Source: Metellina segmentata
Lineage: Eukaryota; Arthropoda; Arachnida; Araneae; Tetragnathidae
Assembly: GCA_947359465.1 (NCBI GenBank)
Contig: OX375872.1
Location: forward strand, 131,291,453 to 131,355,452
Reading direction: 5' to 3'
DNA length: 64,000 bases
A program made the position numbers and the translations under genes. Every line of letters starts with the position of its first letter. Within the stretch, counting starts at the first letter, position 1. Below the pieces are notes generated by a model. That model was not told where the DNA came from, did not search any database, and saw only the letters and a list, made by a program, of their open reading frames with translations. Shown here piece after piece: positions 54,021 to 64,000 of the stretch.

Positions 54021-55430
54021 GTTGCTTTCCCACTCCTTGTACTCAGTAATGATACTATTCCCTCTACACCTCACCTCCCCTTTCCACTTGTGTATCAATA
54101 GAATAGCACAAAATCATTAGTACTACCCAAATTTTGTTCAACAGAGGTTTTGGAAAACCAAATCGACATATTACATTGTTTATTTCAACATACCTATATG
54201 AGAACTTAAGTCTGTTAGCACAAATGCACTTGTGATGGGTAATGCCTTCTATGAGGTACTCTCGATACACCCTTGACAATGTGGAGCAAGGTCTCAACTA
54301 TGTCCAAAATGTTAAGCTTATGCGTTTAGCTTTAACTATCCTTCCACGTTCAAACTCGGTTAATTCTTGGCAGGTCGACATTCAAGAGTTTAACAGAGAG
54401 CACTGATAACTATCTGACTCTTTATACTCTTTTAATGCAATGTGAGCACTAGTAAATTTGCATACTGCTATCCCATGACTTTTAGCACATCAGTGTTCGG
54501 TGTATGGAAGTTATATAAAATTAATAATGCAAAAGTTTTGGTACAGGCATATGAGGGGTCAAAAAATAATACTTAATATAAGATTTTGCAAATGAAAGCA
54601 CATAAAAAAATAGCTGCAGAGATTAGGAAAAAGCATGTGTTTCTAATTTGAATTAATGGGGTCGCACTGGCCCTGGAACTTTTTTAGGTATAATGCTTGA
54701 GTAAATATATTAAGTGAATCTTCACCCATCATATGAAGAAGAATGATTCAAAATTGCCCATTGGATTTATAGTCACAAGGAATGTTTTAAACAAAACCTA
54801 TGCTGATGAACAGGCTTGTGAGTGACATATGTTCAATGGCCCAAAAGGGAAAGAGTTGTCTTGTAATTATGATCCCTATCAAAAAAGGTTATGTAGTGCT
54901 TCAAAGGAAGGCTGATTTAATATTCAACTAACTTCAATAAAATAGCATGTCTCTTCTTCATAGTTATTTCATTTTCAATATTATTACACATAAAACAGAA
55001 AGGAAATGAAATCAAAATTCTTATTTAAATCACTGATTTTTAAAAATAATCACTTAATTTTAAATTTGCATTCCCTGTAACAATCTAAAAATCGAAAGAA
55101 ATGGTCCGTTTTGATAGAATCAGATGTATTCAATTTGTGGACTTTCATATAATGTAATCTCAAAAACTAGATTACATCTAATTATAAATCAAAAATTAAA
55201 ACTACTGATCGCAGAAAGAACAATCTCACTGCCTCTACTAAAATACTAAGATTACACTTCACAAATATAATTAAACGCAATAGCATAAAACAATTCAAAA
55301 TCAAAGCTGAAACAAATTTTTCTTGCATCTCTAAAGCATCAAATAAACACATTTGAAAATTGAAGGAGATTGGATGTATAACTGAAAAGTAAATACAATC
55401 TTTCAAAAGAATACGCCTAAAGACAAATTA
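54021..55430. other. Non-coding AT-rich DNA inside the 10-kb unit
   Basis: No coding motif recognised. Confidence 0.45.
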
Positions 55431-55625
55431 ACTTTTCCTAATCAAATTATTCCGCTTTCAATACAAAAACCGTTGAAAAACATGAGCTCCTCACACATTC
55501 TCATAAGCATAAACAAAACAGAATGCATTCAACATCAGAACAGCGCGCGATTTTTCAAACCGCCGACAGAACTAATACGCCTTCTAGCGGCAATTCCTCT
55601 AAGTTTTAACATTAGGATTATCGTA

Positions 55626-55653
55626 GTTGGCGATACAGGCATCTATCGCCAAC
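55626..55653. repeat. Hairpin at the right end of the 10-kb unit
   Basis: GTTGGCGATA and TATCGCCAAC pair across an 8-base loop; the right arm is inside the right TIR. Confidence 0.85.
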
Positions 55654-57387
55654 TCGCCAAGAGGTGCTGAAAGCGTGAGGGTTTCCGAGTATGCTGACCG
55701 GAGAGAGTTGAGACCTGCATGGCCACTCTTCTGTACTTTTTTTACGCGAATCTTTTGAGACCTCTGTGGCTCATATGTGTCCTCTGTGGACTAAATAGCG
55801 AGTTCCCTGAATCAACGGTGTAATATCCTCTGTGGATGTTATTGTAATTTTGTTATTGTTTCAGAACATTTACAGGCGATTAGTCCTATGTGGACGTAAA
55901 TGTGTACCATCTATTATATTAATAAATATTGTGTTTGACACAGGGTGTCGAGATTTAAATCACTTGATTTAAATCAACGATTAAAATCATAATTTTAATC
56001 AAATGATTATTTTTTTTTAAATCACTGATTTAAATCACAACTAATCTTACATTTTTATAACTAAGTAAATACACCATAGAAAAATGACAGAAGTGGTCAA
56101 ATGCTTGAATTTTTCTGCACTCATGGGGATTTCAGCACTAATGGTTACACCCAGCTCAGAGGGAACTGGGTCAATAACTGCATACGATAAAAGATTGCAA
56201 CAGCCAGTTTTAACTTATTAGAATATACTATATACTGGAAACAGTAATGTAAACATACATGACATAAATCTAAATGCCAGGAAGAGTAATGTATAAACAT
56301 TTCTGATTAACAGCACTCATAATATAAACACTTAAAGGAAGTATACAATAGTTTGATTCAAAATTATAAACGAAAGAGGTGACTGATTTTATTAGCTAAA
56401 AAAACACAAGTGGGAAGTAAAGTTTTTGAGACATTTGTTAGTTAGCTCTCAAAATGTGTGCCGCAGCACCCTGGGGTGCCGCTTAGAGAGATGAGAGGTG
56501 CTGCGAAGCGTCCGTAACCTCCAATCTAAGCTATTTCTAAGCAACAGAAAAAAGGGTTGAGGTCACTTATCAAAAATCGGTTCACTGCCCAACCAAGAGC
56601 ATGATGTAGGTAATTTTATTTGTTTTATTTATATTTTCACCAACCTATGTTTTCTTATTAAGTAAAATTAAAGTGTTTGTGTGTGAATTTTAAAAACTAG
56701 TTGTATTAATTATGTTTATATTCTTAATTCTCTAATTTCTTTTTCAAAGTGCTACAAATATGAAATGTGTATATATATGTAATAATATACCACAGATAAA
56801 TATTACATGATGACGAGGGTGCTGTGAGAAAATTATAATTATCTTAAGGGTGCCACCACTTGGATAAGTTTGGAAACCTCTGTGTTTGCTTATTCTTATA
56901 GTTAACAATAGAGATTAAAAGAGTAGAAATATACATTTTCACACACAGCCATTAAAATGTCAGCAGGAAAAAAGAAAGATCCAATATGAATTAAAACTAA
57001 GTGAAAATCCAATTATTATTGCTGCTCGGCAGCTTTTTTAAATTAGAATTTACTATAGTCTGATTATTACTGAGTTCTATTCTACTTCTCAGACTATAGT
57101 TTAGGTCTGTCACTTACACTTGCTGATAAATTTGTTAACATGATGATGTAATTTTCTCAAGTAAAACTATGTAGGATGTCAACTTGTGTTTTAAAGTTAA
57201 ACAAATTTTTGAGTAAATATTGATTTACCGTGTCACAAATTCTGTTTGTTTACTTAAAATAAATATTGGTTTACATGTCATGTCACAAACTCAATTTTAT
57301 TTTTAACAAATTTATATGTATTTATTATATAAACAGTATTTAGGGCCTGCAGAAATTTAAATAGAAAAATCTTATTTAAATCAAAAT

Positions 57388-59679
57388 CACGGTTCCCACT
57401 CTTTTTTTCTAACTAAAAATAAGGACTTTCTAAGCACTTTCTAAGACAAAATAAGGACTTCATAAGGACTTAAATAAAACATTGAAGAAACCATATTATA
57501 CAATGTAATACCTGACTTTCGACCAAATGGGGATGCTCTTACAGATTAGTTAATCTTATAAGAACAGTAGTATGTAAAAAATTTAGAATTCAAATCTATT
57601 TTCTAAAAAAAAAAAAATATGAGATTTTTCAAAATAAGCCGTCTGATTTTTACAAAATTCAGCAGTTAATATATGGGCATTTACGTGCACACGTATTAAT
57701 AATATGTGTAAATACATAAACAAATTATAGAATGAAGACCCCAAGGAAAAAAATGAAAAAAAAAATGTTTTTCTTTAATTTCTTCACAGTGCATTTGCTT
57801 TTATAAAGGGAAAGAAAGAGTGAAGTTTGATGAGGACCGGACTTGGTGTGTTCGGTCTCAAAGCTGCTGTTGCAAGTTTGATTTTGATTTCTTATTCTTT
57901 TCATATTGATTTGTTTATACTTTTTAAGGGTCTTAAGGGGAATGTATGAGCAATTTTTTAGCATATTGCTGCTCATGGGTAGAAACCACCATTTTGTCAG
58001 GCTCATCCCTGATCAACACACTTTTATTTTCAAAAATTTCTTAATTTTTGTATTTTAAATTTCTTTTTGTTTTTTAAATTAAAGTGCTCACCTTGTTGTG
58101 TATGCAGCTTCAATCTGCTTATGAAATGGAAATTACTCACACCAGTAATTATTTTATAATACACTTTCATAAATTCATAATGAAAGTAAGAAGTAAATTA
58201 ATTTGTTGGCACATCGGAGGCTTCAATAAAATAAAATTAGTGGCAAACTATTCATTTACTAAAAGGATAGCAAGTTGCATACGTCAGAGTCAAATTTGAC
58301 TAGATCAGAGACCGAACGAATTTCGAAGAAAATATTTTCCCGTGAACCAAAATAAATCATAAGAGTTACGCAAAAACTTTGATAAATTTATAAAAAGGTT
58401 AAAATAATAAAATGAAATTTTCTTGAATAGATATTCAACTAGTTGCCACCGTCCCAGCCTAAGCCATTCGGTGTATTGCCACATAATTTTGAACCACAGT
58501 CAGATGACGAGACATCTGAGCTGGCGCCCCACTCTCCAAACTTCCACACCAACCCAACGTGAGAACTTTTGGCCACGACAGATTTATGGTGCACCAGCCG
58601 CCTCTACACCATACGCTTACAAACATCATTTTTATGAAACAAAATTAATTTGAAAATTATCATCTAAGCTGACAATGGAAACAGATTGCGCATGGGATAA
58701 CAAAAGCAAAGTGAAATTCAAGCACAGTCGGCTATTGAGTATTTGTCACCCGGATACAAAAAGAAAAAAATTATAAAGCATAGAAAAATTTCTTTCTCTT
58801 TAGGTCAGCGGCCAAACACGATAGGAGTCCCAAATTTCCAGTTTTCAAATGACTTTTCCCGATTCATGAAATTTTCTGCCTATTCTCGGTTTTCCAGCAC
58901 TCTGGTTTACGTTTTTGCGATCTTTTCCTCTAATGTTTTTTTAATCGAGCGGGTTTTTTTTCGGAACAGATAACTGATTGCTTCAAATTTGCAAAGCAGA
59001 ATCACCTAAAAAATCTTCACATTGTTTTGTGTAAGGAGGAGGGGGGGGGGATCAGATGATTAAAGGCATAAAAAAAAGCTAGATTTAAAAAAAAAATTGC
59101 AACACATCGGGTTGCCACCTCAGATAGCAGTATTAATTAAAATAAATTATCTTTAAATTGTCTTTGATTCAACTACAAACTTAAAAATACACTTCCCCAT
59201 ACTCTTATAATACATTTTTAAAACATTGCACTCAAGGGTAACTGATAAAACAAAATTGATTAAGATTTGATGATTGTATTCTTGTTTCCTCTATCAGGAC
59301 AACTACTTTGTGCATTGCGAGAGCCACTCATAAGTCGAAAACAGACCGATATTCATGGGTTTTCAAGTTTTTAAAGTGTATTATGTGCTCATCAAGAGTC
59401 GATCGACGATTTCTATATCGGCTATCAAGGGTTGCCATTCAAGCAAGCCAGTTCCCGAATCATCACCAGAACCGTACTTGTAAGCAGTTTTATCACCGAT
59501 CAGCCGCTAAAAAGAGGTCGGAAATATTGTGTAAAAATATCGTCATTTGAAAACTGAATTTTCTTTTCAAAGGAAAATAAGCACTTTCTAAGGACTATTG
59601 ATGAAAAATAAGCACTTGTAAGGGCCCTTAGAAATGGAAGGTCAAAATAAGCACTTTGTAAGCACCCGTGGGAACCCTG
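57388..59679. mobile_element. Nested hAT-like element (TIR CA.GGTTCCCAC)
   Basis: Left CACGGTTCCCAC and right GTGGGAACCCTG ends. Subterminal AAGGACTT/AAGCACTT repeats are near both ends, as in the relative at 48608-49742. Inserted into the GATTTAAATC region of the outer hAT. No convincing transposase frame; a clear target duplication was not found. Confidence 0.7.
58470..58640 (-). mobile_element. SINE A fragment inside the nested hAT
   Basis: Middle pieces TAATTTTGAACCACAGTCAG, CACTCTCCAAACTTCCACAC and GGTGCACCAGCCGCCTCTAC. The head and tail are missing. Confidence 0.65.
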
Positions 59680-59870
59680 AAAATAATCCGATTTAAATCA
59701 AAATAATCCGATTTAAATCAAATAAATCCGATTAATTAATTTTTTTTTTAATCATGATTTTTTTACACCCTGGTTTGACAACACGTGGATACAGGTACAA
59801 AATACCACATCAGGTAATAGTCAGTGCCCTTCCAGTGTTGACATTACACACACACATATATATATATATA

Positions 59871-61414
59871 CTAGCAAAATACCCGACCTCACTCGGTTTG
59901 AATTGGTTTACTCTAGATTGAAGAGATAATCAAAATATATAGACTTACGTTTTTTGTAGAATAAAAATTTATTTTAACATCTTTCGCCATCTTTATATTT
60001 TCTACAACTTACTTTGGACACAAATCCTACACATGCATATCCATTCATGTAATACATTTCACATACATCGCACAATTGCTGTATGACAAAGCTACAAAAT
60101 GACGAAAGGTGATACTAAGGTTACTACTATAAAAGACGATTTATAGGAAGATTTGGAATTCCCTTTCTTAAGTTCTTTTCATGTTCAACTCAATTAATTA
60201 AAATTACGATTTACGGCGAGTGCTCTTGCACTCATAGTCAACAAAACAATATTTTTTTACTTGTGGCACTCATGCCTCCGGTATGCGACATTGTGAAATT
60301 TTGCAATCTTCTCCTGTCATTATTACAACGAATTTTCTAATGTTGGAAAAAGTTCCAGTTTGGATTAATAAACATTATTATTCTTTCAATAAAGGCAATA
60401 TTCTTTAAATAACGGCATTATTCTTTAAATAATGGCATAACTACACTTAAAATTTACTGAAAATTTATACTGACTTACCTAACATTTTTAAGTCTAATAC
60501 TTTGTGGTGCTGTTGCGTGTGATGAGAAGGAAAACACATTTATTAAAATAATAAATATTTAAAACAGGAAACAGCAAAGTAAAACAAAATAAAAGATGTC
60601 TCAAAAAATTGTTCTAAAGATATTAATTTGTGATTCAATTTTATCTCTTGATCTCGCACAGTTGCCACAACTTACAACTAAAAGTGTACAATATTTAGAA
60701 ATGTGAAATTAATTCAGAGCGAAAGAACCAGAAAAAATATCACTGCTCGCGCGATCTTGTTCATTCTCGTTTCATTGAAAAATATTGTCTGTCCCAAATA
60801 TTCTTAAATCATTTTATTGCGCAAAGAATAAAAATAAGACTCGAAATAAATGAAGTATCAGAGATGAAATTCCATAAAAAAAAATAAAAAAAATTTGAAG
60901 AATAATTACTTTTTTAGCAGTACTGGTAAAGCAATCGAAGTAATCGTAATATTCAATAGACATTCCAATTTTTCCAAAACTACCAAATTATGGTTGATTT
61001 AAGTATACTTACTCAGGTGTTTTAGCATGAAACTCAACTAAATATAACAATAAAGAAATGTTTAATATTGCATTCACTAAACTAATAGATAATGTATAAA
61101 ATAAAATACAATGCAATCAAATATCTGGAATACAATTCATGTGATGTCTACACAAACACACTAACACAAAATCGAGCATAGAACAGACAGACTTTAGCAA
61201 CCAATGCCACTCACTAAATGAAGATAAGTACTCACTGTATGCAAATTTTCATGAAAATATCTTAAACCGCGTGGACGTGTATAGGGCACAACATACAGAC
61301 AGACAGACACCAAACGAGAAAAAGACGGATTCGGCATCAGAAGGGTCCAAAACGGATAGAAAACTTGAAATGGGTCGAAAATATTGAATGTACAAACAAA
61401 CACTCCATTCTTTT
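59871..61414 (-). mobile_element. Non-autonomous Helitron, inverted copy
   Basis: On the minus strand it ends ..ACCGAG..GGTCGGGTATTTTGCTAG at 59871 and starts near 61414 with AAGAATGGAGTGTTTGTTTG. The first ~20 bases are replaced by a (TA)n run. Interior phrases match 29142-30745 throughout. Confidence 0.8.
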
Positions 61415-61440
61415 ATATATATATATATATATATATATGT
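61415..61440. repeat. (TA)n microsatellite
   Basis: About 12 TA units at the 5' end of the inverted Helitron. Confidence 0.85.
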
Positions 61441-64000
61441 GTTTACAAAAGAGTTTACAAAAGAGAATTTAAAACTTTAGTTACACACACACAAATTTTG
61501 CAGTTGAACTAGTGTTAGACAGAATGGGAAGTGTTAAACAGTGGGGGAAATGTTTTATGCTATAAAATATCAAATTGTAAAGAAAAGATAGTTTCCAAGC
61601 ATATGGGATTTGAAGTTTCCTAATAACTTCTTTCACTAATGAGAATATAATAGGAAATGTTACTATTTTAAGAAAAATAACTACACTATCGAACATGACT
61701 GTAGTCAAATAGTACTTTCATGTAATTTTTACTTTTCAAACAATAATTGTTAAAATATGACAATTAAAAAAATTGAAACATTCATTTATGCTCAAATTTC
61801 TGTTTGCCCAGTAGAAGTTTAAATTTCATATCAGAATGTAGAGAAAATTAGATTCTAAATCTTATATTCTAAAAGGAATAGAAAGTATAATTAACTAAAA
61901 GAAAAATTACTCAATTTTCTTATTCATAAAAATTGAATTCAAAGTATACCAAGGTATATTGATATCAAAACCGTTGAGCACATTTGCTTGTGTTCTTTTA
62001 GGGTAACATAATAAGGAAATATAAGCATTATAGGAATATAATTCATGAAGATCTGAACAAAAGTCGAATAAACTAATTTAAAATTAATTAATTAGTATTA
62101 AAATTAAAACCAAATTTCCATACACACAATCCAAAAGAATTGAACCAATTTACTTGAAACTTGGTATTCAATATTAAATTTTGATATATTTAAAATTAGA
62201 AATCAAATTTCAGGTGTTCCCATTGGAAATGTATGAAGTCTGGGTGCACTTGAATGTGAAAACAGACACTTATGAAAGTTGCATGTATATGAATTCCTAG
62301 ATGTGATGTCCTATCAAATGATATTCTTGAATTTGATCTACAGTGAATGACACCATAATAAGAAGGGAAAGAAAGAAAGGGAAAAGAAACTTATAAGCAA
62401 GCACATCTGCTGATATCCCACTGATGCACCAAGGAGGTGCACAGCTTGACCATTTATTGACTATATCACAATGGCATTCATTTGCAATGATAGTGTTTGT
62501 GTAGTTTTTCATTACAATTCTCTACAAAAGCATCCAACAAACTTAAAGTTGCTTTGAAGTATTATAATCCAGCAGATGTAATTGGACACAAAATTGTCAT
62601 CCTCTTTTACATCTTCACCTCTAAATTGTATTCTTGACACCTCATGTGATAGCTAGTCTGTTGTACGTTATTCCCCACAAGTCTTTCTGTGGCTTTATAA
62701 AATGTTAACAAGAATGGTTTTATGAAATCCCAAATTTTTACTCATTTTAGATCTTTAATAGTTTATAGTCTAATGACATCTTTCATTAGAGAATCAAATT
62801 AGAGAACCAAGTAAATAAAAATTAGACTTTCAAAGCAAACTGATACTGATACTTACGTATCAGTGGAATATTACTCATCACTTTTCAAAATCAGTGTTTA
62901 AATATTCGTTTCCAAACTCCTTTTTGCATCCCTTCGGGAGAACATTAATTGTTTTTTATATTTCTAGTATGCATGTGAAAAAAGGCTTAAATAGTAGTGT
63001 AAAAACAAATTCAAAATTACATGCTATGCATACTTTTATATAACTTAAACACTTTAACAATTCATGCAACTTCAGGGTATGTGTATGTTGTAATCAAAAT
63101 ACAGTGCAAAGCTGCAACGAAACATAGTTCCTGAAAAAATGTTTATGAATTCATCTTTCAATGTGTATATAAATATAATAGCTCAGTAATACTCAGCTCA
63201 AAGTATTACTGGTTCGAGTGATATTTATGAGGATAATGTAAAATGTCAAGGAAACATTTTAAGCACACAAATAATTTACCATAATTAAAGAACATGTTTT
63301 GGAAGTGTTATTTAAGCTTAGCATCATGTTTTAAATTTTTTTATCAAAAGCAGTTATGACCATATATAGCTTGACGTAAATGCAAAATAATTTGGAAAAA
63401 TGTAGGATAAACCAAATGAAAAACAGTACACATTTTAAACAATCTTTATAACACAGTTCAAATGGCAGCCTCATATTTAAATTTAAAACATCATGTTCAT
63501 CAGTATGTGAACAGCAATAAGCATAATCATAGGCATTTGTACTGTATTATGTGAGAAAACCAATATTCAAGTTTATTTTAATTCTTTGTTCTTTCTTAAC
63601 ATTGACCCCACTAGAAAATGGAATTCAAAACTATAAAAGTATTTACACAAAAATTTATGTTAGTAAATGTGCTACATATGTATGTACAAATATTTTACTA
63701 AGACAATATAATTTTCTTAAAATGGGAGAGTATAACAATGAAATATCTTAATAAAACAAAAGATTATGAAAACAAACCAGGAGAACTAAATAGCAATAAA
63801 TACAATAGAGCCTCATTTATCAGTTTAGTCCTCACATAATATCAGGATGTGAACAGCAGTATATTTTTAATCATAGGCCACAGAAACAAAACCAGAAATA
63901 ATTAAGCTCATAATTAAAAACAAAATTAAATAACAAATTTTCAAAACAGTGTTTTACAAATGTATAATTCTAGAGAAGCATGAAAATAAAAGGAATGTGT
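61441..64000. other. Non-coding AT-rich DNA
   Basis: No gene, RNA, transposon end or tandem structure recognised; open frames are short and without motifs. Confidence 0.5.

Larger units (their letters stand above)
45522..55694. mobile_element. 10.17-kb TIR element with 9-bp target duplication
   Basis: The ends 45522-45574 and 55642-55694 are perfect 53-bp inverted repeats starting GCATACTCGGAAACCCTCAC. Both are flanked by TGACCGGAG (45513-45521 and 55695-55703), an exact 9-bp target duplication. A 9-bp duplication with long TIRs is typical of Mutator-like elements and a few others such as Rehavkus. No matching transposase is visible, so the unit is probably non-autonomous and family assignment is open. 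It carries other, older elements as cargo. Confidence 0.85.
55941..59772. mobile_element. hAT-like element with GATTTAAATC subterminal repeats
   Basis: TIR CAGGGTGT at both ends and an exact 8-bp target duplication GTTTGACA (55933-55940 and 59773-59780). Many GATTTAAATC/AATCATGATT motifs cluster inside each end (55950-56040 and 59685-59760), the usual layout of hAT transposase-binding regions. Its own sequence is 55941-57387 plus 59680-59772; the rest is a nested element. No transposase is present. Confidence 0.9.
45371..59851 (+). mobile_element. Solo-LTR-like host sequence split by two insertions
   Basis: With the two target-duplication-bounded insertions removed, the pieces 45371-45521, 55704-55940 and 59781-59851 form ~460 bp. 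This runs from TGTAGAAACC through an AATAAA (55920-55925) to ..GTTGACATTACA. TG..CA ends and an internal polyadenylation signal suggest a retrotransposon LTR, but no convincing target duplication is visible in the flanking TA/CA microsatellites. The LTR identity is an inference; the split is well supported. Confidence 0.45.

Overview
The window looks like nuclear DNA from an arthropod, most likely an orb-weaving spider. It is AT-rich and intron-like, with RNA polymerase III-type SINEs and a mix of mariner, Tc1, hAT, Helitron, BEL/Pao and jockey/CR1-like elements. That mix, and the resemblance of several repeats to ones I remember from araneoid genomes, is the basis for the spider guess; it is not proof. 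There are no bacterial-style operons, rRNAs or CRISPR arrays. Almost everything recognisable is mobile or tandem-repeat DNA, and nearly all transposon reading frames are broken.

Layout. 0-8.3 kb: three degenerate tandem arrays (about 150, 440 and 100 bp periods). The first is split by a mariner deletion derivative with 122-bp inverted repeats (1190-2027), the second by a decayed Tc1/Tc3-like element (4071-5669). 9.16-10.48 kb: a nearly full-length dead mariner on the minus strand. 11.3-11.8 kb: a tail-to-tail pair of tRNA-derived SINEs. 13.07-18.88 kb: a complete but inactivated BEL/Pao retrotransposon with both LTRs and a 5-bp target duplication. 18.9-20.9 kb: a 303-bp tandem array with very recent duplications.

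20.95-37.33 kb: the best candidate host gene, on the minus strand. A TATA box and an exon encoding a signal peptide (37240-37282), two short internal exons (36333-36389 and 28809-28877) and a terminal exon with a transmembrane helix (20953-21113) all join in phase 1. Spliced directly they give a type I membrane protein of about 109 residues. Its introns hold several tandem arrays, a 2.24-kb DNA transposon, a Helitron with a duplicated 3' part and a dense SINE cluster including a long palindrome.

37.5-44.7 kb: a Tigger-like end, a truncated CR1/jockey-like LINE, a Tc1-like element, a SINE and a 0.5-kb-period array, then a small TATA promoter candidate. 45.4-59.85 kb: a deep nest. A host sequence resembling a solo LTR is split by a 10.17-kb unit with perfect 53-bp inverted repeats and a 9-bp target duplication (45522-55694). 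It is split again by a hAT-like element with an 8-bp duplication (55941-59772), which contains another hAT-like element, which contains a SINE fragment. The 10-kb unit carries its own nested cargo. 59.87-61.4 kb: an inverted Helitron copy. 61.4-64 kb: nothing recognisable.
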